From Eubacteriaceae bacterium (GTDB lineage: Bacteria; Bacillota; Clostridia; Lachnospirales; Lachnospiraceae), in NCBI GenBank assembly GCA_902363805.1, contig CABJBF010000002.1, positions 310,001-374,000 on the forward strand: a stretch of 64,000 bases of DNA, written 5' to 3'. Numbering within the stretch: the stretch's first letter is position 1; every line of letters starts with the position of its first letter. The translations under genes and the position numbers were made by a program. Under the pieces are notes generated by a model, which saw only the letters and a list, made by a program, of their open reading frames with translations, searched no databases and was not told where the DNA came from. This document shows positions 25,450 through 34,845 of the stretch, one piece after another.

Positions 25450-27735
25450 ATGAAGAAAATGAACAAGACAAGAGGAATAGTTTATGCCATCTTATCTCTT
25501 GTAATTATCGCGTGTCTTGGAGGCATTGTCTTATTTGGTCTTCCAAATTGGAAATGGCTCGGAGCTTACAAGGATAGTGGTAAAGCGGCAAACATCACAC
25601 AGGGACTTGACCTCAAAGGTGGTGTAAGTGTTACATATCAGGTATCTGATGACAATCCAAAGTGGGATGCAACAGATTTATCTGATACAGTTTATAAGAT
25701 GCAGCAGAGAGTTAACCAGTTTAGTACTGAAGCTACAGCATACAAAGAAGGGGATGACAGAATTACTGTTGATATCCCTGGTGCAAATGATGCTGATGAA
25801 GTAGTTGAACGTTTAGGTAAACCGGGTTCATTATATTTCTGTACAAAGAGTTCTACAGATTTAACAGAAGAACAGTTAGCAGAAACAGATGAAAACGGAA
25901 ATAAGAAGTATGTTCAGCTTACTGATGGAAATTATGCAGGATACTATCAGATTTGGTTAACAGGTGATGACATTGCAGATGCTCAGGGACAGCAGTCATC
26001 TGACAGCAAAACTAAAAAATCTGAAGCAGTAGTTTCATTAACATTTACAGACGAAGGATCAACAAAGTTCTATAACATGACATCACAGTATGTTGGTCAG
26101 TCTACATACATTATTTACGATAATGAAGTAATTAGTGCGCCAATTGTTCAGGCAGCGATCAGTGGTGGACAGGCACAGATTGATGGTATGGCAGACATGG
26201 ATGAAGCTAATAACCTTGCTTCAAATATCAGAATTGGTACATTGAATTTATCATTAGATGAAATCAGCCACAAAGTTGTTAGTGCTCAGCTTGGTTCTGA
26301 TGCATTAAGCAAGTCAATTAAGGCTGGTATCATTGGATTTATAATAATTATTTTATTCTTATTATTAGTTTACAGAATTGCCGGTGTTGCAGCAAGTTTA
26401 GCATTGGTAGTTTTCGTTGAGTTAGAAATGCTTACATTAAACGCTTTTGACTTAACATTATCATTACCTGGTATTGCAGGTATTATTCTTGGTATTGGTA
26501 TGGCAGTAGATGCTAACGTTATTATTAATGCCAGAATCAGAGAAGAAATTGCAGCAGGAAAGACAGTTAAGAGTGCAATTACAATTGGTTTCGATAAAGC
26601 TAAATCAGCTATTGTAGATGGAAATATTACAACACTTATCGCAGCTTTAGTTCTTTTATGGAGAGGCTCAGGTACAGTACAGGGATTTGCTCAGACTTTA
26701 GCTATCAGTATTGTATTCCAGTTATTTACATCATTATTTGTATCTAAGTGGTTTGTATGGATTCTTTACTATTTAGGATTCCAAGGCGAAAAGTTCTACG
26801 GAAAAGAAAAGACAAGAAAGGCAATTCATTTCTTAAAGAAGAGAGTTGTATTCTTTGCACTTTCAATAATTGTAATCATTGGTGGATTCGCAACAATGAT
26901 TGGATACTCAGCAGCCGGAAAAGACCCATTCTTCTTAAGCGTTGAATTTAAGGGTGGTAGCTCAGTAACAGTTGACTTTGATAAAGAATATACAATGGAT
27001 CAGTTTAATGATGAAATTAAACCTGCACTTGTAGATACATTAGGAACATCTGATATTCAGGGACAGAAAGAAACTGGTTCAAATAAATTCGTTATTAAGA
27101 CAAAGAAACTTGAAGGCGATGAATTTGATGCATTTGAAAAATTATTAATTGAAAAATTTGGTGCCGTAGACAGCAAGGATAATTTCCAGAACACTATGAT
27201 TTCTGCAACAGTAAGTAAAGAAATGAGAAGTGATGCTGTTTGGGCAACAATAATAGCAACAATCTGTATGTTAATTTATATTTGGATTAGATTTAAGGAT
27301 ATCAAGTTTGCTTCAGCAGCTGTAATCGCATTAATTCATGACGTACTTGTTGTTATTGGATTCTATGCAGTATCAAGAGTAGCAGTAGGAACAACATTTA
27401 TTGCATGTCTTCTTACAATTGTAGGTTACTCTATTAATGCTACAATTGTTATTTTCGATAGAATTAGAGAAAATAAGGCATCAATGAAGCGTGGAGATGA
27501 CTTAGAAGAATTAGTTGACTTAAGTATCACACAGACACTTACAAGAACAATTTACTCAAACGTAACAACATTTATCATGGTATTTATGATATTTATCATG
27601 GGTGTTACATCAATCAAAGAGTTTACATTACCATTAATGGTAGGTTTAGTATGTGGTGCTTACTCATCAGTATGTATAACAGGTGCTGTTTGGTTTGTTC
27701 TTACTAAGAAATTTGGAAAGAAAAAAGCTAACTAA
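25450..27735 (+). CDS. secDF: Protein translocase subunit SecDF (fused)
   Basis: 761 residues, SecD and SecF in one chain. It uses proton motive force to help SecYEG-exported proteins leave the channel. SecD part: helix 1 at 10-30, LDLKGGVSVTYQV, the large P1 domain with DGMADMDEANNLA and five helices from KAGIIGFIIIILF, including GIILGIGMAVDANVI. SecF part starts near KAIHFLKKRVVFFALS, with SVEFKGGSSVTVDF and the second helix bundle (HDVLVVIGFYAVSR, GYSINATIVIFDRIREN). About twelve helices in total. It follows scfB closely, a conserved neighbourhood, and ends at a hairpin terminator. Confidence 0.96.
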   Translation: MKKMNKTRGIVYAILSLVIIACLGGIVLFGLPNWKWLGAYKDSGKAANITQGLDLKGGVSVTYQVSDDNPKWDATDLSDTVYKMQQRVNQFSTEATAYKEGDDRITVDIPGANDADEVVERLGKPGSLYFCTKSSTDLTEEQLAETDENGNKKYVQLTDGNYAGYYQIWLTGDDIADAQGQQSSDSKTKKSEAVVSLTFTDEGSTKFYNMTSQYVGQSTYIIYDNEVISAPIVQAAISGGQAQIDGMADMDEANNLASNIRIGTLNLSLDEISHKVVSAQLGSDALSKSIKAGIIGFIIIILFLLLVYRIAGVAASLALVVFVELEMLTLNAFDLTLSLPGIAGIILGIGMAVDANVIINARIREEIAAGKTVKSAITIGFDKAKSAIVDGNITTLIAALVLLWRGSGTVQGFAQTLAISIVFQLFTSLFVSKWFVWILYYLGFQGEKFYGKEKTRKAIHFLKKRVVFFALSIIVIIGGFATMIGYSAAGKDPFFLSVEFKGGSSVTVDFDKEYTMDQFNDEIKPALVDTLGTSDIQGQKETGSNKFVIKTKKLEGDEFDAFEKLLIEKFGAVDSKDNFQNTMISATVSKEMRSDAVWATIIATICMLIYIWIRFKDIKFASAAVIALIHDVLVVIGFYAVSRVAVGTTFIACLLTIVGYSINATIVIFDRIRENKASMKRGDDLEELVDLSITQTLTRTIYSNVTTFIMVFMIFIMGVTSIKEFTLPLMVGLVCGAYSSVCITGAVWFVLTKKFGKKKAN

Positions 27736-27763
27736 AAAACACATAAAATATACTTTATAATAA

Positions 27764-27799
27764 AATGAACGGGGCTGTAAAAGGTGCCGTTCATTTTGT
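27764..27799 (+). terminator. secDF terminator
   Basis: AATGAACGG-GGCTGTAAAAGGTG-CCGTTCATT followed by TTGTG. It is directly continuous with a copy of the palindromic repeat family at 27797. Confidence 0.7.
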
Positions 27800-27890
27800 G
27801 TTATGCACGGCGAAGCCATGTGCATAACACAAATAGAGATGGTATAGAACTGGCGAATGTATAATCACTGAGAAGAAGCGAAATTTTAAA
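27797..27890. repeat. Rearranged copy of the palindromic intergenic repeat
   Basis: A perfect 12-bp stem (27797-27808 with 27820-27831) ends in TTATGCAC / GTGCATAA around GGCGAAGCCAT, the right-end hairpin of the family, followed by CTGGCGAATGTATAATCACTG and AGAAGAAGCGAA. The long CTTTCAG stem is missing, so the copy is shortened. It lies between the secDF terminator and the recJ SD. Confidence 0.85.
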
Positions 27891-27904
27891 CCTGAGGTTC
27901 AAAT

Positions 27905-29659
27905 ATGGAAAAATGGATTGTATTTGCAAAAAAAGCAGATTTTAATCAAATTGCAAAAAAATATAATATTAGTCCAATGTTGGCAAGAATTATAAGAAAT
28001 AAGGATATAATAGAAGACAAAGATATTAAAGAGTATTTATATGGCGATATAAATGAACTCAATTCTCCATGGCTACTAAAAGATATGGAAAAGGCTGTTG
28101 AAATAATAAAAATTAAGATAAGCCAGCAAAATAAAATAAGAATAATATGCGATTATGACATTGATGGTATTTGCTCAGGATATATTTTGCTTGATTCATT
28201 AGAAAAACTGGGGGCAAATGTCGATATTGTTGTACCACATAGAATTGAAGACGGATATGGAATTAACAAAGATTTAATAAAAAAAGCGTATGATGATGGA
28301 GTAGATACAATTTTAACTTGTGATAATGGAATTGCAGCATATGAGCAGGTTGAATATGCAAAATCACTTGGAATGACCATAGTAATAACAGACCATCATG
28401 AAGTACCGTTTGAAGAGAAAGACGGCACTAAGGAATATATTGTTCCAAATGCAGACGCAGTTGTTAATCCAAAACAGGCAGATTGTGAATATCCATTTAA
28501 AGAAATTTGTGGAGCGACAGTGGCTTATAAGCTGATTACAGCAATTGTAAATTCAATGGGCAGGGAAATGAGTTCAACAAATTATTTGCTTGAATATGTT
28601 GCAATAGCAACTATTGGAGATGTGGTTGAATTGCAGAATGAAAATAGAATAATTGTAAAATATGGTCTGGATTTACTTAGAAAATCAAAAAATATAGGAT
28701 TAAATGCACTTATAGATGCTTGTAAATTAAACAAAAATTTAATTGATTCGTACCATATAGGATTTGTAATCGGACCGTGTTTAAATGCAAGTGGACGACT
28801 TGATACAGCACGAAAGGCAGTTGCTTTGTTAAGAGAAAAAAATCAGGATAAAGCAAAAGACATAGCCACAGAATTGGTTGAATTAAATGACGAAAGAAAA
28901 AAATTAACTGAAGAGGGAACAAAGAAAGCTATAGAACAGGCTGAAAATTATAAAGAAGATAAAGTACTTGTTATTTATTTGAAAGACTGTCATGAAAGTA
29001 TAGCAGGAATAATAGCAGGAAGAATTAGGGAAAAATATAATAAGCCATGTTTCGTGCTTACTAAAACGGCGACTGAGGTTAAAGGCTCAGGTCGTTCGAT
29101 AGAAGAATATGATATGTATAAGGAACTAAGTAGGATAAAGGAATTGTTTACGAAATTTGGTGGTCATAAATTGGCTGCCGGACTTTCTTTACCACTGGAA
29201 AATGTTGATATATTAAGAGAAAAGTTAAATCAACTTACAACTCTTACGGATGACGATTTGTGTTCAAAAGTATGGATTGATATGCAACTACCAATTCCTT
29301 ATATAACTAAAGAATTTGTAAACGAATTAGAAAAGTTAAAGCCTTTTGGAAAAGGAAACGAAAAGCCGTGTTTTGCTGAAAAAAATCTTAAAGTGAAAAA
29401 TTTGAAAATCTTAGGCAAAGAAGGGAATGTTATAAAACTAAGTTTAAGGGATGAAAATAATTATGAAATCCCGGGAATAATATTCTCAAGAACAAGTGAA
29501 TTTATGGAATTTGTAACAAATAAATTTGGAAATGAAGAGGTTAAAAAGGCTTTGCGTGGAATGGATAATAATATAACAATAATGGCTGTATTTTATCCAA
29601 ACATAAATGAATACAATGGAAATACACAATTACAACTTGTTATAAACAGATTTAGTTAA
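27905..29659 (+). CDS. recJ: Single-stranded-DNA-specific exonuclease RecJ
   Basis: 584 residues. A 5'-3' single-strand DNA exonuclease of the DHH phosphoesterase family, acting in recombination and mismatch repair. Motifs: DYDIDGICSG near 82 (metal ligands), CDNGIAA, the DHHE signature near 161, NASGRLDTARKAV and DHHA1 block GSGRSIEEYDMY with KFGGHKLAAG. The C-terminal part carries an OB-like domain. The ATG has TGAGG upstream. The start lies just downstream of a palindromic repeat copy, and apt follows in the same direction. Confidence 0.95.
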   Translation: MEKWIVFAKKADFNQIAKKYNISPMLARIIRNKDIIEDKDIKEYLYGDINELNSPWLLKDMEKAVEIIKIKISQQNKIRIICDYDIDGICSGYILLDSLEKLGANVDIVVPHRIEDGYGINKDLIKKAYDDGVDTILTCDNGIAAYEQVEYAKSLGMTIVITDHHEVPFEEKDGTKEYIVPNADAVVNPKQADCEYPFKEICGATVAYKLITAIVNSMGREMSSTNYLLEYVAIATIGDVVELQNENRIIVKYGLDLLRKSKNIGLNALIDACKLNKNLIDSYHIGFVIGPCLNASGRLDTARKAVALLREKNQDKAKDIATELVELNDERKKLTEEGTKKAIEQAENYKEDKVLVIYLKDCHESIAGIIAGRIREKYNKPCFVLTKTATEVKGSGRSIEEYDMYKELSRIKELFTKFGGHKLAAGLSLPLENVDILREKLNQLTTLTDDDLCSKVWIDMQLPIPYITKEFVNELEKLKPFGKGNEKPCFAEKNLKVKNLKILGKEGNVIKLSLRDENNYEIPGIIFSRTSEFMEFVTNKFGNEEVKKALRGMDNNITIMAVFYPNINEYNGNTQLQLVINRFS

Positions 29660-29785
29660 AAATATAAGTTTTTAATTGTTATAATTGAGAAAAATATCAA
29701 AATAAGGCATAATATAGGGAATGAGAGTATTGAAAAAAATGAAAAATAGAAATAAAATTAGTTATCATAATATTGGAGGATAAAT

Positions 29786-30310
29786 ATGCGTAAAGTAGAA
29801 GATTACATAAGAAGTATACCGGATTTTCCTGAACCGGGAATTATTTTTAGAGATATTACAACAGTAATGCAGGATCCTGATGGATTTAAGCTTGCAATAG
29901 ATTCAATGGAAGATACAATTAAGGATTTAGATTTTGATGTGATTGCGGGATTAGAGTCAAGAGGATTTATGTTTGGAACACCTATAGCATATAATATGGG
30001 AAAACCATTTGTGCCAATTAGAAAAAAGGGAAAACTTCCATGTGAAACAATTAGTGAAGAGTATAGTCTTGAATATGGAACAGCTGAAATAGAAATTCAT
30101 ACTGACGCAATTAAAAAAGGACAGAAGGTCGTTATTGTTGATGATCTTATTGCAACAGGAGGAACTGTAGAAGCTGCAATAAAGTTAATTGAAAGATTAG
30201 GTGGAGAAGTTGTAGCGTGTGTATTCCTTACAGAATTAGTGGATCTTAAAGGTAGAGACGTGTTAGAAGGATATAGAGTAGAATCTATAGTTAAATTTGA
30301 TGGAAAATAA
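29786..30310 (+). CDS. apt: Adenine phosphoribosyltransferase
   Basis: 174 residues. It converts adenine and PRPP to AMP (purine salvage). The PRPP-binding motif VVIVDDLIATGGTVEAA lies at about 115-131 and GLESRGFMFG at about 55-64, with the flexible-loop KKGKLPCET between. Length is usual. SD GGAGG precedes ATG. The recJ-apt-rel order is conserved in many Firmicutes and is kept here. Confidence 0.96.
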   Translation: MRKVEDYIRSIPDFPEPGIIFRDITTVMQDPDGFKLAIDSMEDTIKDLDFDVIAGLESRGFMFGTPIAYNMGKPFVPIRKKGKLPCETISEEYSLEYGTAEIEIHTDAIKKGQKVVIVDDLIATGGTVEAAIKLIERLGGEVVACVFLTELVDLKGRDVLEGYRVESIVKFDGK

Positions 30311-30403
30311 ATAGATATTTACGAAAGATGATCAAGTTGTCACACAATTATGATTATTACATCCTTTGCTATAGTAAAATTTGTATGAAGAGAGGGAAAA
30401 TAT

Positions 30404-32686
30404 ATGAGCGACGACATAAAGATGAATGAATTAAAAATTGAAAATCATGGTGTGATTCCCAAAGAAGAAGAACATACAACGCCTGAGGAACTTTACGAAA
30501 GACTAGTTGAAAAAATAAAAAAATATCATCCCTCAGCAGGTGATTTGAAAATAATTGAAAAAGCATATAATATGGCAAGAGAAGCTCATAAAGAGCAGAA
30601 AAGAAAATCAGGTGAACCTTATATTATTCACCCTCTTTGTACTGCAATTATATTAGCAGATTTAGAGCTTGATAAAGAATCAATAGTTGCAGGTTTGTTA
30701 CACGATGTTATGGAAGATACAAGTGTTACAAAAGATCAGATTACTAAGGAATTTAGTGAAGAAGTAGCAGATCTTGTTGATGGTGTTACAAAGATTACAA
30801 AATTAGACTATGATGTTGATAAGGTTGAAGAACAGGCAGAAAATTTACGTAAGATGTTTCTTGCTATGGCAAAAGATATTAGAGTAATTTTGATAAAATT
30901 AGCAGACAGACTTCATAATATGAGAACATTACAGTATATGAAGCCTGAAAAACAAAAAGAAAAATCAAGAGAAACTATGGATATTTATTCTCCAATAGCG
31001 GATAGACTTGGTATTTCTAAAATTAAAATTGAACTTGATGACCTGGCTTTAAGATATTTGGAACCGGAAAAATATCGTGAGATAGTTGATGGCGTACATG
31101 AAAGACTTGAGCATAGAGAAGATTTTATGAATGATTTGATTGCCCAGGTCAAAACATATATTGAAAAAGCAGGAATTAAGGCAACAATCGGTGGAAGGGT
31201 AAAGCATTATTTTAGTATTTATAAAAAGATGGTAAACCAGCAAAAAACACTTGATCAGATTTACGATGTATTTGCGGTACGAATTATTGTTGACACAGTA
31301 ATGGAATGTTATGGTGCATTAGGTGTAATTCATGAAAAGTATACTCCTGTACCGGGAAGATTTAAGGATTATATTGCCATGCCAAAGCCGAATATGTATC
31401 AGTCATTACATACAACGCTTATCGGACCAAATGGACAGCCTTTTGAAATACAGATTCGTACTTATGACATGCATAGAACTGCTGAATATGGTATCGCAGC
31501 ACACTGGAAATATAAAGAAAATATTACAGGTGAATATAATGAAGAACAGAAAATCAGCTGGTTAAGACAGATCCTTGAATGGCAGAGAGATTTGTCTGAT
31601 AACAGAGAATTCTTAAGCCTCTTAAAAGATGATTTAAATATGTTTTCTGACAGCGTTTACTGTTTTACACCTAACGGCGATGTTAAAAATCTTCCGGCAG
31701 GCTCAACACCTATAGACTTTGCTTACAGCATTCATAGCGCAGTAGGTAATAAGATGGTAGGGGCAAGAGCAAATGGAAAAATGGTAAACATTGATTATAA
31801 GATTCAAAATGGTGACCGTGTAGAAATTGTTACATCTAATAATTCAACAGGCCCAAGTATGGATTGGTTGAAAATTGTAAAAAGTACACAGGCTAAGAAC
31901 AAAATTAATCAATGGTTTAAGCAACAGAATAAAGAAGAAAATATTATTAAAGGTAAAGATTTAATAGATAAATACTGTAAAGCAAAAGCAATTGTTTTAT
32001 CAGATATTATGAAACCTGAATTTACTGATAAGGTTCGTTTGAAATACGGATTTAAGGACTGGGATTCAGTAGTTGCATCTGTAGGTCATGGTGGATTAAA
32101 AGAAGGACAGATTGTAAATAAACTTCTTGATGAATATAACAAAGTTCATAAGACGATTGTAAGCGATAAAGATGTATTAGATTCAGTTGATGACAATAAG
32201 AACAATGGAATCAGAAAAACTACTTCAAAGAGTGGAGTTATTGTTGAAGGAATGAATGATGTGGCTGCAAGATTTTCTAAATGTTGTAGTCCGGTTCCGG
32301 GTGACGAAATTGTTGGATTTGTTACGAGAGGTCGAGGATTATCGATACATAGAACAGATTGTACGAACATCATTAATTTGCCTGATATAGAAAGAGGCAG
32401 ATTGATTGAAGCAAGCTGGGCTGAAGATGAAACAAAACAGACAGGAAAATATAATTCTGAAATTACTATTTATGCTAATAACAGAATTGGTATTTTAGCA
32501 GATTTATCAAAAGTATTTACTGAAAGAAAAATTGATGTTTTAAGCATAAACAGTAGAACAAGCAAGTCAGGAGTTGCTACAATATCAATGACTTTCCAGA
32601 TTCAGGGAACAGATGAATTAAGAGAACTTATTGCAAAAATAAGAACAATTGACAGCATCATTGATATTGAAAGAACTACAGGCTGA
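30404..32686 (+). CDS. relA: Bifunctional (p)ppGpp synthetase/hydrolase
   Basis: 760 residues, the Rel/SpoT long form. Order: HD hydrolase domain with HDVMEDT near 100 (so hydrolysis is intact), synthetase domain (VFAVRIIVDTVMECYGALG, KPNMYQSLHTT), TGS domain (FTPNGDVKNLPAGSTPIDFAY), a conserved cysteine region (FSKCCSPVPGDEIVG) and the C-terminal ACT domain (NRIGILADLSKVFTE). It makes and degrades (p)ppGpp on amino-acid starvation, at the ribosome. It is followed 24 bases later by an MBL-fold hydrolase gene. Confidence 0.96.
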   Translation: MSDDIKMNELKIENHGVIPKEEEHTTPEELYERLVEKIKKYHPSAGDLKIIEKAYNMAREAHKEQKRKSGEPYIIHPLCTAIILADLELDKESIVAGLLHDVMEDTSVTKDQITKEFSEEVADLVDGVTKITKLDYDVDKVEEQAENLRKMFLAMAKDIRVILIKLADRLHNMRTLQYMKPEKQKEKSRETMDIYSPIADRLGISKIKIELDDLALRYLEPEKYREIVDGVHERLEHREDFMNDLIAQVKTYIEKAGIKATIGGRVKHYFSIYKKMVNQQKTLDQIYDVFAVRIIVDTVMECYGALGVIHEKYTPVPGRFKDYIAMPKPNMYQSLHTTLIGPNGQPFEIQIRTYDMHRTAEYGIAAHWKYKENITGEYNEEQKISWLRQILEWQRDLSDNREFLSLLKDDLNMFSDSVYCFTPNGDVKNLPAGSTPIDFAYSIHSAVGNKMVGARANGKMVNIDYKIQNGDRVEIVTSNNSTGPSMDWLKIVKSTQAKNKINQWFKQQNKEENIIKGKDLIDKYCKAKAIVLSDIMKPEFTDKVRLKYGFKDWDSVVASVGHGGLKEGQIVNKLLDEYNKVHKTIVSDKDVLDSVDDNKNNGIRKTTSKSGVIVEGMNDVAARFSKCCSPVPGDEIVGFVTRGRGLSIHRTDCTNIINLPDIERGRLIEASWAEDETKQTGKYNSEITIYANNRIGILADLSKVFTERKIDVLSINSRTSKSGVATISMTFQIQGTDELRELIAKIRTIDSIIDIERTTG

Positions 32687-32710
32687 TGTAATAAAAATGG
32701 GAGAAGTTAA

Positions 32711-33334
32711 ATGGCAGAGTTAGAAATAAAATGTTTGACAGTTAGCAGTTGCTATACAAATTGTTATGTATGCTGCAACAAGGATACAAAAGAAGGATTC
32801 ATTGTGGACCCGGGTGATGATTTTGTTAAAATAACAAATTATATTAATTCAATGGATATGAAAGTGGTTGCAATCATCCTTACACATGGTCATTTTGACC
32901 ATATCGGAGCAGTAGACAAGCTTAAAGAAAGATATGATTTAACAGTATATGCTTCTGAGGCAGAAAAGGACACAATAACAGATACTACAAAAAATCTTAC
33001 AAGTTATTTCGGAGAACCATTTACAGTTACTCCAGATGTTTATTTAAAAGATGGACAGAAAATTGAAATAGCAGGAATTTTGATGAATATGATATTAACA
33101 CCCGGTCATACAGAGGGAAGCTGCTGTTATTATTTGCCAAATCATGGCTTGTTATTTAGCGGAGATACATTATTTCAGGCAAGCCGTGGAAGAACGGATT
33201 TTCCGGGTGGAAGTGATAGCCAGATTATTAATTCCATTAAAACAAAATTATTAGTACTTCCTGACGAAACTGTTGTTTTACCGGGACATATGGATAGTAC
33301 AAAAATTGAATTTGAAAAAGGATTTTACAGATGA
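32711..33334 (+). CDS. MBL-fold metallo-hydrolase (glyoxalase II-like)
   Basis: 207 residues. The zinc-binding THGHFDHIGAVD motif lies near 58-69, with further ligands in the TPGHTEGS block, FSGDTLF and the final LPGHMD. The short GloB/YcbL-like architecture without the C-terminal glutathione-binding domain suggests a general thioester or small-ester hydrolase rather than true glyoxalase II. The stop overlaps the hemZ start as ATGA, so the two are co-translated. Conserved position after rel in Clostridia. Confidence 0.9.
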   Translation: MAELEIKCLTVSSCYTNCYVCCNKDTKEGFIVDPGDDFVKITNYINSMDMKVVAIILTHGHFDHIGAVDKLKERYDLTVYASEAEKDTITDTTKNLTSYFGEPFTVTPDVYLKDGQKIEIAGILMNMILTPGHTEGSCCYYLPNHGLLFSGDTLFQASRGRTDFPGGSDSQIINSIKTKLLVLPDETVVLPGHMDSTKIEFEKGFYR

Positions 33335-34770
33335 TAGATATACAGATTATGCCTGAACAGTTTGCATATGATGTGCAGTCATTAGTTAAAGCCTTTTATT
33401 CAGAACATGATTTTAAAGTAAACCAGGTTGTAGATAATTCTTATAGGATTGTTAAGGTTTATTTTGAAAATGAAATAAGATTTGAACTATATGATAATGA
33501 TAAAAAGCTTTTTGAAGGATATGAAAAATGCGACTTTTCAAATAGAAAAGAGACAAAGAATATTCTTAAAAAGCTTTTATATCGTGGAATGCAAATTGAT
33601 ACAGGAAAAGAATTGCCGTGGGGAGATTTGACGGGAATCAGACCTGCAAAAATACCGGCGCTTCTTTATGAAGAAGGAAAAAAAGAAGAAGAAATCAGAA
33701 GATATATGAAAGAAACGTATATGATTTCTGATGAAAAATTAGATTTGGCAATGTATATTGCAAAAAGAGAACATGAAATTTTAAAGGATATAAATTATAA
33801 ACAGGGTTATAGCCTTTATATTGGTATTCCATTTTGCCCAACAAGATGTCTTTATTGCTCGTTTACATCATATCCTGTTTCATTTTACAAAGATAAAACA
33901 GATACATATGTTGATGCATTGATAAAAGAAATAGAATATGTAGGAAGCAGATTAAAAGACAGGGAACTTAATAGTGTTTATATTGGTGGGGGAACACCCA
34001 CAACACTAGAGCCTTATCAGCTTGATAAATTAATTACAGCATTAAAAGATAATTTTGATTTTTCAACTGTTAAGGAGTTTACGGTTGAAGCGGGACGACC
34101 TGATAGTATTACATCAGATAAACTAGATACGTTAAAAAAACATAATGTATCAAGAATATCAATTAACCCACAAACAATGAATCAGGAAACTTTAGATATA
34201 ATTGGAAGAAGACATACTGTAGAGCAGGTTATTAAAGCCTTTAATCTTGCAAGAAAAAAAGGCTTTGACAATATAAATATGGACTTTATAATAGGACTTC
34301 CTAATGAGACGGTAGATATGGTTAGACATTCAATGGAGGAGACGAAAAAACTTAATCCGGAAAGTCTTACAGTACATTCATTAGCAGTAAAAAGAGCAGC
34401 CAGACTTAATACTGAAAAAGAAAAATATCAGGATTATACTTATGAAAATAATTCTAAATTAATGAATATTACAATGGATTACTCAAAAGAAATGAATATG
34501 AAACCGTATTATTTATATAGACAAAAGAATATGGCTGGAAATCAGGAAAATGTCGGATATTCAGTTTATGGCAAAGAATGCCTGTATAATATTTTGATGA
34601 TGGGAGACAGACAGGATGTTTTTGCACTTGGAGCGGGCGGCACAACGAAAATTATGTCAGAAGACAGATTAAGTGCAAAAAGAATAGATAATGTAAAGAA
34701 TGTAGACCAATATATTGATAGAATTGATGAAATGATTGCTAGAAAAAAAGAATACTTTGACAAATTATAA
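33331..34770 (+). CDS. hemZ: Oxygen-independent coproporphyrinogen III oxidase-like HemZ
   Basis: 479 residues. The N-terminal ~160 residues are the HemZ-specific extension; the radical SAM cluster motif follows as GIPFCPTRCLYCSF (CX3CX2C, about 165-178), with YIGGGTPTTL and SINPQTMNQETLDIIGRRHT. This family is annotated as coproporphyrinogen dehydrogenase acting without oxygen. No other heme genes are in the window, so in this organism it could serve another radical SAM function. Start overlaps the MBL hydrolase by four bases. Confidence 0.9.
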   Translation: MIDIQIMPEQFAYDVQSLVKAFYSEHDFKVNQVVDNSYRIVKVYFENEIRFELYDNDKKLFEGYEKCDFSNRKETKNILKKLLYRGMQIDTGKELPWGDLTGIRPAKIPALLYEEGKKEEEIRRYMKETYMISDEKLDLAMYIAKREHEILKDINYKQGYSLYIGIPFCPTRCLYCSFTSYPVSFYKDKTDTYVDALIKEIEYVGSRLKDRELNSVYIGGGTPTTLEPYQLDKLITALKDNFDFSTVKEFTVEAGRPDSITSDKLDTLKKHNVSRISINPQTMNQETLDIIGRRHTVEQVIKAFNLARKKGFDNINMDFIIGLPNETVDMVRHSMEETKKLNPESLTVHSLAVKRAARLNTEKEKYQDYTYENNSKLMNITMDYSKEMNMKPYYLYRQKNMAGNQENVGYSVYGKECLYNILMMGDRQDVFALGAGGTTKIMSEDRLSAKRIDNVKNVDQYIDRIDEMIARKKEYFDKL

Positions 34771-34778
34771 ATAAAAGG

Positions 34779-34807
34779 TTGAGTATTTCACAAAAAGAGT
34801 GTAAAAT
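34779..34807 (+). promoter_or_regulatory. Putative hisS-aspS promoter
   Basis: TTGAGT, 17-base spacer, TAAAAT (34802-34807), 39 bases before the hisS start. The leader is too short for a T-box. Confidence 0.55.
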
Positions 34808-34845
34808 TTTATAGTTAAATCAGTGTTAAATAGAGGAGAAATAAG

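Noticed and set aside
34771..34845. T-box leader before hisS-aspS
   Set aside because: Only 75 bases of leader with a normal promoter in it; no specifier stem or T-box sequence.
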